NCBI GenBank assembly: GCA_024803745.1
Contig: JANJXV010000014.1
Span: 3,209,001 to 3,273,000, forward strand
Length of the DNA: 64,000 nt
Source: Megascapheus bottae
Taxonomy: Eukaryota > Chordata > Mammalia > Rodentia > Geomyidae
Direction of reading: 5' to 3'
Part shown: in pieces, positions 9,770 through 21,539 of the stretch
Position numbering within the stretch: position 1 is the stretch's first letter
Layout: every line of letters starts with the position of its first letter
Program-made: the position numbers and the translations under genes
Notes under the pieces: generated by a model
What the model saw: only the letters and a program-made list of their open reading frames with translations
Database searches by the model: none
What the model was told of the DNA's origin: nothing

Positions 9770-11290
9770 TGAGCATTTAATAAACATGAATCTGTTGAAA
9801 AACTTTCACAACTGAAAGTCAACTTTCAGTTTGAGGAAAATCACAATTACATATCAGTTTCTCTTTTTCCGCATGATATTCTAAAAAGAAAAAGAAACAA
9901 AACCAAAAAACAGTTTTCTTAATCTTTTATAATCAATTGTCATTCATCTAAGAATTGCCTTCATTGCTGTTCCAAGTTTTAAAACAGAAATCCACTATAG
10001 TTTACCAATATTAATGTTCTCTTCTCATATAGATCGAATTTACATATAGATAGAATTCAGATGATACTTTTAAGAAATGGACAATAACTGTATGGGGGGG
10101 ATATAGAAAGCATGGCCAAGTGAAATAATGCAATGCATCCTAGAATTATTCATCATCATCCTGATCTCACAATTTCATAAGCACATGAACTCTGGAAAAA
10201 AAACAAATGTCTTGCAATAAGCACAGAAACCCAAAACAATATGCTATACATGATTCCTAGAAACGAAGATGACTGAAATGTAAACCTTATCATCAGTCGT
10301 TCAGATAGGATGCTTTGTCTGGTCATATCAAATAGAAAACCTTGACAGCTCATTTCCTCTGTTGGACCACTGGTGTTCAGTAACTGTCTAAATTTGCTTT
10401 AATCGAATGATTTCATGGAAACTGCTATCATGTCACCATGGTCTATGTTTACTCAAGCAATTATTTTAACATCTATTTCTTAAGCTTTACCTCCATTCAA
10501 CAGTATTCTTTTCAAACATATCAAACATAATTAAGTCCAAATCACTCCTAATTGACATAAATATGTCCTTTCAGGACATAAGGAAAGAAAACAGGTTTGC
10601 AAAGATGTAAGGGTGACATGCACAGTTTTTACACTCTTTGAAAATATTTCTAGACAAATTCAGGTACCACTGGAATGTTACATAAAGGTTAACAAAGAGC
10701 AGCAAGTAAGCAAAAAGCCTGAAAAAAAAAAACCATGACAGACATGTTTCTTTTAATTGGGCAGTGAAAAGCTTTCCTTGCCATAATATAGTCTTCAGCC
10801 CAAATAGCGACAGCAACAACAACAACAAAAACAAATCTTAGTGTATATGAAGAGCGCTGAGCACAACAGTACAAAAAAAAATGGAAGAAAACTTTATTGT
10901 TCAAGACTCAGAGAGGAGGAAGAGTTCATTTGGCTATGTGCTGACAGCAGGGACAAAATACAATAATATTTCCTGTAGTGACAGTATGAAGCTGAAAGAA
11001 TCCAACATCAGACATAAGAAGTGATTGTTAATATCTCTCAACTGTTTATTCTGAGTCTCTGAAGAGAGACTTACATCCTTATTAATCAAAAAAAAATTAC
11101 AAGGCTTGGCAAACACCCAACGAACAAAAAGAAAGTAATATAGCTAATTCTGACTATTACTAATCTAACTGAGCAAGTAAGCTGAACTGATCAGTGAGCA
11201 CATAACTACAACAGAGCCTAAAACAATCAGGCTACCTAAAGGAGAGTTGGTGCCCTCATTTATTCCTATCTCATCTCTCTCCCTAAAGGA
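9770..11290. other. Single-copy AT-rich DNA
   Basis: No element was recognised. A short ggggggg run is at 10093-10099. Frames of 60-91 codons on the minus strand near 10.57-10.9 kb are Phe/Leu-rich because of purine runs on the plus strand and have no supporting motif. Confidence 0.4.
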
Positions 11291-11296
11291 TGCCCC

Positions 11297-11530
11297 AGCT
11301 GGGCTCTGTGGCTCAACCCTGTAATCTTAGCTTCTCAGGAGGCTGAGATCTATGGATTGCGGTTCAGAGCCAGCCTAGGCATGAAAGTCGGTGAGACTTT
11401 TATCTCCAATTAAACACTAGAAAACAAAGTGGTGCTGTGGCTCAAGGGGTAGGGTGGTAGCCTTGAGCTGAAGAGCTCAGGGATAGCACCCAGCCCCAGA
11501 GTTCAAGCCCCATGATCGACCAAAAAAAAA
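11297..11530 (+). mobile_element. B1-ID composite (4D-type) SINE
   Basis: Full-length: gctgggctctgtggctcaac, gaggctgagatctatggat, gtgagacttttatctccaat, gtggtgctgtggctcaaggg, tagccttgagctgaagagct, gttcaagccccatgatcgac and an A tail. It is one of the better preserved copies and a good reference for the family here. Confidence 0.95.
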
Positions 11531-12154
11531 AGGCCCAAGCTTGAGTTATCTATTTCTTCCTTCCTCTTCCCCACTAACTTCTTGACGCACTGAATTTTTT
11601 GTCTTCATCTAAAACAAAAAACTTCTGCCCTTATTAACATTAATACTTCCCCAAACAGTACAGTCATAAAAAGTTAAGCCATACAGTGCTGATAGTTCTG
11701 TTACCACTGTATTTCCCCATGTTCCCAATTCCTGCCCTCTCTCCTTTCATGAAGTCACATATGCTGGACAAAATGAAAAGTAAATAGTAATACTATAATA
11801 AAAAGTTGTGTAGGGATAAGCTATATCATGTATGTAATATTTTTGTTAACTCTGAAGTTAATAACTGCCTTTTTAAAAATAACATTTTTGTGCATTTTCA
11901 CTAATCCTATAACAAATATCCTGAAATGCCTTCAAAACCTACTTTCGCCAATGAAACATGCAGTGGTGATATCCTGCTTTGTCTGCTAAGACCCCTCCCT
12001 GAACTACTGTGTGAACCTGGGTTCTACACTCGGCACTTAACCAAGAATTATCCTTGAACTTCACGGTCACTTTGGGAATTGTCTTCGTGTTTCTGGTTGG
12101 ATCCCATTTCTTCAGCTCTATCTTTATTGTCTTTCTTCATTTACGAATTTGTTT

Positions 12155-12387
12155 TGTTTTTTTTTTTTTTTTGGCCAGTCCTGGGCTTGAGCTCAGGGCT
12201 TCTTTTTTTCTTTTTTTTTTTTTTTTGCCAGTTGTGAGGCTTGAACTCAGGGCTTTTTTCTCAATGCTACAGCTCTACCACTTAAGCCACAGCACCACTT
12301 CCTGCTTTTTTCTATGTATGTGGAATTGAATCCGGGTCTTCATGCATGCTAGGCAAGCACTCTACCAGTAGGCCAAACTCCTGGCCC
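12155..12387 (-). mobile_element. ID-like SINE with a doubled 3' end
   Basis: On the minus strand a full ID-like SINE runs from about 12387 to 12243 with B box ggattcaattcc (one or more changes) and a right part. After an A-rich run it is followed by a second copy of the last ~30 bp (gagctcaagcccaggactgg) and a second A tail at 12155-12172. Either the tail region was duplicated during copying or two insertions abut. Confidence 0.88.
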
Positions 12388-12925
12388 TGAAATTTACTTT
12401 TCTTTATTGAACATTTAGTAAACCTTTGTACCCTCATACTCACTTATCTCAGTTCCCAGAAAAAAAATCTCAGTAATATTTAATTCATAAATTATCTTCC
12501 TTCTCTGTTCTCTAATTTGGTAAGCTCAGAAACCAATCATTACTGCTCAACTTTTCTATCCTAATTGTTAATCTATGTTTATCTAATCTTCTATGGCTTT
12601 GGAAAATTTCTCCAACTTTATTTTCAAAATGTAATGAAATCTTGGAATGTTCACTATTTTCAATATTCTTTATTATTCATTTTTTGTTCTTTGAATACCA
12701 TTTTTTAGGAAACTATTCTTGTTACATAAATGCATTACCTTCTCTGATTACTTTTCATATTTTCAAAGTTTCTTTCCCCTTTATCATTCCTAGTCTCTTT
12801 TAGTCTAATATATTCTTTGTTTTATGAACTATTTTTTATGTTTGACTCTGAATATTTAATCATCTAAAAGAATAAGAATTTATTCTCTAGGACTACCATA
12901 TCAAAATATACTTTTGAGTATTCTT
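12388..12925. other. Single-copy T-rich DNA
   Basis: No recognised element was seen before the dinucleotide repeat. Confidence 0.35.
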
Positions 12926-12950
12926 TGTGTGTGTGTGTGTGTGTGTGTGT
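12926..12950. repeat. (TG)n microsatellite
   Basis: About 12 uninterrupted TG units. Confidence 0.98.
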
Positions 12951-13036
12951 ATTTAGATACTTTCTTTTCTTAAAATCTGAAATGCTTGGAAACATACTGT
13001 TTCTTACTTCAATTTTCCAAATATTTAAACAGGTTT

Positions 13037-13135
13037 TACCAATTGAGCATCCCCAATTAGAAAATCTAAGAAGGTTTCAGGATATTTTTGATTTTGGCGT
13101 TTTGAATTATGATGTCCAATCTGTACAAATGAATG
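13037..13135. mobile_element. Short Tigger-like DNA transposon remnant
   Basis: The left part reads attgagcatccccaattaga and the right part resembles the reverse complement of such an end (ttttgattttggcgttttga then gatgtccaatctgtac). This is the pattern of a pogo/Tigger-type element with inverted ends and most of the middle lost. It was recognised from the remembered end motif 'gttgagcatccctaatccga'. Confidence 0.5.
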
Positions 13136-14253
13136 GCTATTCAATAGCTGGAATCTATATTTTTCACGTTATGAACACTAGAAGTTCAAGGAGCAGCAGG
13201 TATGGTTTCTTTGGCTTCCTCTGGCCACCTTCATGCCTCCTCTCTTTTCTCTGTGTGTAATTGTTTCTGTTATCTCTATGCTTGTCCCAATTTCTTCTTC
13301 TCATGTGAACACCAATGAGATTGGATTAAGATACCCTCCAATGGCCACATTTTAACTTAACCTCAAAGGCTGTATCTCCAAATTCAGGAATATTCTGAGG
13401 AACTGGGGTTTTGAGCTGCAAAACACAAATTTGGGGAGAAGGAGTGAACACAAGTCAGCCCAACAGACTTCTGCAGAGCCGAATGGAGTAATGTTCCTTT
13501 ACACAAGGTTTACTGGCTGGTGAATCTCACTGTAAGTTACTAAAGTATTAACCAGATGCCCTGATGCATGCCTCCTATCTGCATACAAAAAAACTGGTTT
13601 TCCTTGCAGTTCATATCACTTGGATACTAACAACCTCAGATCTGTAGAGGGTTTTAAAAAATGACTCTGAAACCCACCTGTGTTTCCTTTTGCTGTTCTG
13701 GTAGGAAGGATAGTTTGCAGCTTTCTACATTCTAGATTAAAACAGCCCAACTGTGAATCTAAATTTTAAACAACAACAATAGCAAAAAACTCTATATCTA
13801 TGCACAAGATGGATGTTATTGGAACACAAATACACAAATAGTAGTTTGTTGTCAATTTAATTCTTTAGTGGTCTCAACTGGAAGTTAGAAGTCAAAACTG
13901 GTGAAAACTGGCATGATATCTAGAATTCTTCAGAATTCCTTTCTTTAAATTATGCTTAAACTTTTCCAAAGTAATATTAAATGACTATACTTAATATGAT
14001 GTATACATTTAGAATAATTACAAACTAGCTAACCTAGAGGGGGGAAATTGAGAATGAATTAAGAATCGAAACACTTGAATTATGGTTTAATTTCTACAAC
14101 ATAGTAGACAGGGTCATGATGTCAAGTTACACATCTGTTCTTATCTTCTTTACTAAAAACCAGGTTGATAACATATCTGATGAATCATGAAAATTACATG
14201 AGGCATTATATAAGAGCATTGAATTGCATTACTGAAAAATGAGATTCTTAGCT

Positions 14254-14355
14254 GAAGGCACAATAGAGCACCTCTATAATCCTAGCACTCAGTAGGTTAT
14301 GGTGGGAAGATCTCAAATTCAAGGCTAGCACCAGAAGGCCACACCAAAGAGACCT
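14254..14355 (+). mobile_element. B1/7SL-type SINE, old
   Basis: Motifs are ctgaaggcacaatagagcac, cctctataatcctagcactc and gtgggaagatctcaaattca, a diverged B1. The end is unclear. Confidence 0.65.
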
Positions 14356-14369
14356 GCTAGAGAGAAGGA

Positions 14370-15500
14370 GTTAGGGTATATTCATGAAGTCAAAACTTAT
14401 TCAAATATACTACTCTTCATCAAGACTGATAATTCTTTCTTAAAATTCTATGAACATTGAAGTTATTGCACAGATTCATCCATAATTAAATATTTAGTGA
14501 AACTACTTGTAGTCAATTCTCATACTTGGATTGCATATTTAAAAATTCACCTACATTTTACAATATATGTTTGATCCAAAATCAATACATGTAGCACTTG
14601 TTTGGTCCTGTAAGAACAGCACAATGGCAATCTGAGATGTGCGATCAGTGTGTTCTCTGTTGAGGTCAAATCAGGTCCGCTTTTCCTTCTTGCTGCAATT
14701 CTCCCACTATACACAAATGCTCTTTCTATATTCTAATTCATGTCCTAGTTTTCATATTTGTCTGCTTTTTGCTGATGATTTTTGACACATAGTGTTAGAG
14801 TACTCTCTAATGTTCCTAAGTTCAAGAAAACAATGCAGTGACATTACATGAACCTGATCTAATACTTTTTAGAAAGATTTTCAGAATATGTATTATGCTC
14901 AGGCGTGGGTTTGTGCTGCTCAATATCAGTGAATCAACAATGTAGCAAAGTATTTTTTGTAGAAAACAAACATTCAAGAACCAAGATAATGACTCACTGA
15001 TGAAATCCGAGGCTTCTAAAAACTCAGTGTTGTATTTCTAATATGAGCAATGGCACACTGTTCATAATTCAGCCTCCACTGAAGCTTTATAAAATGTAAT
15101 TAATGTGTATAACAGTACTGTATTTTTAAAGATAAAGAAAAGAAATTAATCTAGGTGTAATTCTTCTAGAGTTAAATAATTCAATAAGTCCTCATGAACT
15201 ATTATCAAGATAAATGGACCTCAAAAGTCTCCCTTGTTATAATGTTATATATAGCTCTGTATATTCTTGAAATAAACTCCCATGGTGAAAGCCACCCCCA
15301 CACATAAGTTCAAAACAGTAAATATTACATCTTTCCTGTACTATCAAGAAATGAGAAGGCTATAATTTATGATGAAATAATATGTACTTCATTATGCACA
15401 TAACTCAGACTTAACTGCAAAGCCCCATAAATTTTCACAACTCTCCTGATTTTTTTAAGCTTTCCATTTATTCCTTTGGCTCTTGTGCAACTTTGGGAAC
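14370..15500. other. Single-copy AT-rich DNA
   Basis: No recognised element or exon. Confidence 0.4.
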
Positions 15501-15629
15501 TCTGTGACTGTAGAGTACAGTACAGGCTAATGGTGCAGCTAATATGCAAGCTCACCACATCCACACTCAGTCACATGTAAAGAACCTGCGGGATCCAATA
15601 GGCATTTTTACAGGTAAAATGCATGCTTC

Positions 15630-15772
15630 ATTGAGAAAGGCACCTCCACTGGACCACACCAGATATGTCTGTGAAATAAATGTTAAGTATGGAAGTGCCT
15701 GCTCTCTCACTGAAATAAACTATCAGTAAAACCTTTGTCCAGTCATTCCCTGGAGTTGTCTCTGGGGTACGC
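15630..15772 (+). mobile_element. Possible retroviral LTR 3' part
   Basis: An aataaa polyadenylation-type signal at 15713-15718 is followed about 35 bp later by tggagttgtctctggggtac and then gccctaca, which ends in CA as LTRs do. That spacing looks like an LTR R-U5. I could not find the matching 5' end or a clear target duplication, so this is tentative. Confidence 0.25.
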
Positions 15773-16710
15773 CCTACAGATTTTCCTGCCAAGAACCTTC
15801 ATCACCACAGCTCCGCGAAAGCTTCCACAGCTCAGGTAAACATTTCCACTCCTTTTTACATAGACTCTCAACTCTGCTTCACTACAGCAACAGTTGGGTC
15901 AGTCACTTTGCACTGGAAGTTTATTTTAACAATATTTGCAAGACTGCAGCTGCAGCCCTGCAGTCTCCCCCATCTGCCATCAAACACCCACAGCCTTTGC
16001 TGCTACCAAGCAACACTCCTTTCATGAAAGGAGAAACACGGGAGTGGTGTTCCGTGACAGGGAAACTTGATGTGCATTTTTTTATTTTAACTATTTAGTG
16101 CTAGAAGCCCCCCCCAAAAAAAATAGAAGGAGAAGATGGAAGAGGAGGAGGAGGGGGAGGTGGTGGTGGTAAGGGGAATAAAGAAGGAATGGTGTTTTAT
16201 AATCATTTCTACAATTATCCCTAAAAGAGGAAAGAAATCACTTCTCTGCGAGCTAAGCTGTTTCTGTCAGAAGGAGCCACAATGATGGGCTAACAAGGCT
16301 TTTCTTCTCTTTTATACCTATGCACAGTGATGCAAGGGGAATTGGGAATTGGGGAGGAATCAACTTTTTATGCTCTCACAGATATTAATTGGCATTTGCT
16401 TTAACTAAAAATGAAGTGAGACTCTAAGGAGTCTGAAGACACTGCTGTGGGAGTACACCAACAGACAGTACAGCTGCTCCACTCCCCACCAAAGGGTCAC
16501 CTAGCTCAATCCCTGGTGCCAAGCACCCTGTTAGCTGTGCAGAGGGGGCTCACCTCCATCTTTAATATCTACACAGTTGCCCTTGTCAGAGGAAAATGAG
16601 AAATGAAATCATTACTAGGAAATTCAAGGTCAAGAAATTCTCTTCAATTAAATTGCCAGAATGGTCCAATGGAAAAAAAAAGAATCTGAACTTATAGAAT
16701 TGTAGCTACT
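15773..16710. other. Single-copy DNA, mildly GC-richer
   Basis: It contains an 18 bp perfect palindrome at 16016-16033 and a purine-rich AGG run at 16125-16172. No coding region was recognised. Confidence 0.4.
16125..16172. repeat. (AGG)n-like purine-rich simple repeat
   Basis: The run is agaagatggaagaggaggag, then ggggagg, then tggtggtggt. It is an imperfect trinucleotide repeat. Confidence 0.9.
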
Positions 16711-16729
16711 TTGTACAGTTATTTTTTCT

Positions 16730-16921
16730 TTTTTTCTTTTTGCCAGTTCTGGGGCTTTAACTCAGGGTCTGAGCTCCGTCCCTGAGCCTCTCTGCGCGCA
16801 AGACTAGTGCTCTACCACTTAAGCCACAGTGCCACTTCTAGTGTTTTATACTTGTGGAATCCAACCCAGGACCCTATACATGCTAAGAAAGCACTCTATC
16901 ACTAAGCCACATTCCTAGCCC
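16730..16921 (-). mobile_element. ID-like SINE with target-site duplication
   Basis: On the plus strand the inverted copy reads tttttgccagttctggggct, taccacttaagccacagtgc, then cactaagccacattcctagc. The right part contains extra sequence (cctctctgcgcgcaagacta). Imperfect duplication ttgtacagtt (16711-16720) and ctgtacaatt (16922-16931). Confidence 0.9.
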
Positions 16922-17287
16922 CTGTACAATTCTTAATAATATTTTTTTTTAATTTTGAGGTCCTAATTAACAAAATATCTATTCATAGTAACCCAGGTTT
17001 ATCCAAATCACAAAAGTATTTTAAGCAAATTCTACATTCACTGGCCTAATATAACACTTCTCTTATTTTTTAAACTATCAGTTCATAAGCTATTTTCAAG
17101 TATATTGCAATATTTAATATTGTTACATCGCATCTTGGACAAAATCACCTTACTTTTTGTTATGTTACCAAGAGACATGATCATAGATTGTTATAGACCA
17201 TTTAAGACTTAGTAAGACATGTCTTCAAAGGTCTACTGTTGTTTTAAAAGTAACTTTTGTCATATACATGATTAGATTTCAAAACTT

Positions 17288-17355
17288 CAGGGCTAGAGAT
17301 TTAAATCAGTGGCAGAACAATGGCCTAGCACATAAGAGTCTTTCCCTAGCACTGG
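17288..17355 (+). mobile_element. ID monomer fragment, old
   Basis: The region gggctagagatttaaatcag followed by gcctagcacataagagtctt and ccctagcactgg follows the ID A-box-to-B-box order with many changes. Confidence 0.55.
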
Positions 17356-17579
17356 ATTAAGTAAAAATCATCACCTAGAACAGTTCTGCTTACTTGTTCA
17401 ATATTTCATAGAGTTTCTCTCACATCCGTATTTTAAAACTCCCTCTATATTTTCAAAGATAACTTCTCATTAGTGGTGTTGAGTCATAGAAGAAGGCAAG
17501 ACAGCCAGAAGATGGCACACCTTTTGTTTTTGCTTGTCTACAACTAGAATTCCCTTTTTAAAATTCAAATACTCTTTTT

Positions 17580-17795
17580 TGTGTGTGTGGCTCATGGGAC
17601 TTGAACTCAGCCTGGGTACTGTCCTTGAGCTCTTCAGCTCAAGGCTTCCAAGCCCCACTTCCCATTTTTCTAGCAGTTAATTGGAGATAAAAGTCTCAGG
17701 TCCTTTTGTGCCCAGGGTGGCTTTAAACCTTGATCCTCAGATCTCAGCCTCCTGAGTAGCTAGGATTACATGCATGAGCCACCACACCAAGCTTC
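17580..17795 (-). mobile_element. B1-ID composite (4D-type) SINE
   Basis: Inverted and full-length: gtggctcatgggacttgaac, gagctcttcagctcaaggct, ttaattggagataaaagtct, gatcctcagatctcagcctc and tgagccaccacaccaagctt. Flanking ttcaaatactctttttt (from 17563) and ttcaattactatttttt (from 17793) are a likely diverged duplication. Confidence 0.94.
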
Positions 17796-17811
17796 AATTA
17801 CTATTTTTTTA

Positions 17812-20800
17812 ATCCCTAATTTTCTTAGGGTTCTGTTATCATCCATTTGTAATGATATCTACACAATTCTAAAACTAAAGCAACAGTATGTATACCCAAC
17901 CACCACTCTATGCCCCATTCTCAACCTTAGTACCCTAGAACTGTTGCCTGAAATATGAATTGCCCTGGATTTGCATGCTGAATTCATTCCAGAAGCTGTT
18001 GTCCAGAGAGCACACTGATGGGCAGGAAATCTAGAAGCTTCCTGGCACATGTCTCAAATCGATGTCAAAATTATTCTTAAACTGAAGTATAAATCCCCTA
18101 TAGTTAATCAAGATCATCTTTCCAAGTAAGGTTATAGAAAAAATGTCAACTAACTGAACTTGCAAAACCACATGTTGATGGTGCTGGAATTTAGAAATTT
18201 CTCCAGAAAGTTTGGAGACTTTCTGACCTTGTCTCTTTAGCTATTATACATAACAAACCAAGACTGGTCCAAAGATTGGTTGCTAATTTTGTAGCAACAC
18301 CACATCTCAGTTGATAAAGTCCACCACACAAAACAGCCTTGCACCTGGCATTGGTAAAGGGGACCTGGACTGAGGGGTGGGACATGGACATGTCACCTTT
18401 ATCTCATATGTTCACTCCGGATTAGAGACCAAATTCAATTGCCAACCTACACCTTAAGGCTCTATTCCACAAATGCCCCTTATATCAATCCCCAGCTCTG
18501 CAGCACATCTTTGCCAAAATGTGTGGCTTCCTGTTACTTCTTAAGTGTCCATTGGGGCACATTCAACCTACTTGGAATGACACCCCCTTGCCTCCCTACC
18601 CACCTCCGGAGTGCTCTATTTCTTAAGTAAGCTTCCACTACAAAGGGCAGGGCTGTAGGCCAACTACATCTGAAATCATCACAGCATTTTGAGTACTGGT
18701 GTTTTAGAACCAGATTCCTAAAGTCTACTGTGTGAGAGAGAACCAGACATATGCAGCAGTCTATCCACAGGGTTTTCAGTTGCAGGGTCATTGCTAAGTA
18801 GTCTGCTGAATCTTTCTCAACTGGCAACTTCTCCAGTCCCATTAATGTCTCCCATCATGGACAGGAAAACATCTTGGCCATACATTTCTTAACAACTTGA
18901 TGATTTTCTCTGTTTCCTCCTTCAAGTCTTGCAAATCAATAGCAAAAGGGCTGACACGGGGTCTACAAAAGCATACAAAGGTTCCAGGATGTTAAATAAT
19001 ACAAGCACAGGAATGAAGGCAGTTAAGTAAAACTCCAATTCAGGTCTATGAGGCAGAGTAATGAGCTTTTAAGTTTCTTTGCCCTAAAAACCCACACTCA
19101 GTATACATAAATTCCATTATGTTCAACATTACACAAAATGTCAATGGCTAATATGCCAGGAATAACAGATAGAGAAAGCTAAAGTAATACAATATGAACT
19201 TCAGGACTGTCTTTAGTGTTCAGACCAGGGACATATGCTTGACATTAAAGTAATCACACAATCAGCACAAGGCTTTCTGAATTTTGGGCCAAAAATCTCA
19301 AGCCTATGACTGCTTTGTTATTCTCTTGTATGTTTGCCTCTGAAAATGTGATTCAAGAAAAAAGGTGGAGTTTTCACAGGATTAAAAAGCTATTAGGAAG
19401 ATTTCCCTGGGACTCTGTAAAGGAAACAAGAAATGGCACATAAGAAACTAATAAGAGTGGCTGTTTCTAAGAAGGGAGGTGAAAGGGATACAAGAAGCCA
19501 AGAATGACTGCCAAACAAGTTTGTAAAACCAAACCATTTTACAAGAATTTTATTACTTTAGTCATTTCCTATAACCTATAGAAGTAAAGAGAAACACACT
19601 GAAAAATACAACAGCCACTAGAATTTGGGGGAAAAAAACATTAAAACCATACATGAATAGAATGAGGGCATTTTCAGATGATATATGAACCATTCAAGTC
19701 TGAAAGCTATCACTTTATTGAAGAATCTGATGTCCCATGCTGTTCACTCTCCATTTCTTCCTTTGGGTTTTCTGGTATTACTTATATAGAAATTTCAGCA
19801 TTTGACTGTTCTCATCTAGAAATGTCTTTGACTGTCATAATACATATTCCACACATTGTTCCCTTCTTCTGACTTTTTAGTAATGATTCACAACATTCCT
19901 TTCAGACCTTTCGCATATAGTGAAAGACTAAAGACTGCGCTTTCTGATATTCCTTTTTTCTCCTCCATCTACATTCTCCACCGCTCTTGGAGGCAATTAC
20001 TTAAAATTACCACAGACACATTTTTACTGCAATGCTTATTCCAATCCAAGGCATTTATCTTCTAATATTTGATTTGCTTTTCCTCCTAGGTACCATGTTA
20101 TGATTCTTTATATTCTCTATGTTACTCAAATCCATTACTAAAATCTAGTAATGGATTTCTAAATAAGTTAGTTGATTATTGTCATTTAGCATAAAGATCC
20201 TTCTTTATTTATAAGCTAAATGGATAATCAAACTTAAGATAAGTAGATCTACAAAGGACTTTTTTAAATGTACGTAAAATCATCAGCTATTTTCTTGTTG
20301 GTAAGGTCAAGTTTATCGTAAATCCAAATTAAGCCTAACACGACTATAATTTCTTGTATACAATCCTACTTGTATAGAATATTCTATGTCTACATTAAAT
20401 GAGAAACAACCCTCACCAAAAGCAAAGATGTTACCAACTACTAAACTCCAGCAGTTTGGTTATGTTTATTATCCAATTATTGTGGAGACAGTTTAAATTT
20501 TCCTTCTTTTGTTTTCTTTTTTGTATTCTTTGCTTTTTCTCCAGTTTCAGGAAAATCAATTTCATACACTACAACTGATTGTATATCTACCACCGCTATG
20601 GCTGAATGATGTAGTATTTGAAATTCCTCAAATTATATGAGTGCAAAGATTCAATTTCTTGTGATTGAAACAGATTGGCTATGTTTCATGAGGAGAACTG
20701 ATATTACAAACAGCTGTACATGCCATTAGAATGACTTCAGGCAAACTTGGCTATCAACACAGCTTCTGTGAACACTGTAAAATAATGCATGCACTATTCA

Positions 20801-21240
20801 CAACCTTGAAATTGCAGCAAAATCATAAGGAGGAAAATAATCAGATGTCAAGAAAAGCCGTTATTTGTAACACCATATGCTTAACATGGTTAATAAAAAT
20901 GCAACACTTCATTAACCTCTGACTACTATTAGCTCCAATGTTTTAAATAATCAGTATTAAAAGAAAAAAATGTTATGTTACTCAAATTAATCCTGTATTA
21001 TACAGAAATTATCTTTGCACGACTGTAAACTAGTATGTTGATTTGTTGGGTGGACAGATGATCAAACCACATAAATCCCAAGGCCATAAACTCCTTCCTG
21101 GATAATGAAAGAATGCAAGGCAATTAGCAAATTCACTGAACTTTTGTCATTCCAATTTCACTGTTTAGAGAAGAATTTCTTGGGCTATTAAAGTTCTTTA
21201 GTACATGAATTCATAGATATGTGCCAATAATAAGAAATGT
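17812..21240. other. 3.4 kb without a recognised repeat
   Basis: This is the longest stretch in the first third of the window where I see no SINE or L1. At 18,190-18,960 base composition is more balanced and short frames occur on the minus strand (102 codons at 18534-18842, 66 codons at 18191-18391), but neither has a recognisable domain. I see no exon that I can name. Confidence 0.4.
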
Positions 21241-21242
21241 GA

Positions 21243-21316
21243 GGGCTGGGATGTAGCTCAGTGGAAAAGCACTAGCCTAGCAAATGCATGGTCCTGGACT
21301 TGATTCCACAGTATAA
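21243..21316 (+). mobile_element. ID monomer with purine-repeat tail
   Basis: The element gggctgggatgtagctcagt followed by gcactagcctagcaaatgca and gacttgattccacag is a classic short ID element. Its tail has expanded into the adjoining GAAA/GGAA repeat. Confidence 0.9.
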
Positions 21317-21402
21317 GAAAGAAGAAAGGAAGAAAGGAAGAAAGGAAAAAAGGAAGGAAGGACGGACGGAAGGAAGGAAGGAAGGAAGGAAGAAAGAAAG
21401 AA
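21316..21402. repeat. (GAAA)n/(GGAA)n simple repeat
   Basis: An uninterrupted purine run on the plus strand, broken only by two ggac variants at 21359-21368. It probably arose from the A-rich tail of the ID element. Confidence 0.97.
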
Positions 21403-21482
21403 CTGTGAATCTTTAGAAAAGTAAATTGTATTGGTAATTCTAACAAGTATAAGGAAGAAATTAATCTAGGGATACTACCCAG

Positions 21483-21535
21483 CATCCCAATGGCTCACAT
21501 CTATTCAGGAGGCTGAGATCAGAGAATCATGACAC
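21483..21535 (+). mobile_element. Fragment of the B1-like SINE half
   Basis: The string ggctcacatctattcaggag followed by gctgagatcagagaatca matches the 5' half of the 4D-type SINEs. The 3' half is absent. Confidence 0.65.
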
Positions 21536-21539
21536 AGTA

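Noticed and set aside
16539..16556. CTCF site at cagagggggctcacc
   Set aside because: It matches only part of the core motif, so support is too weak.
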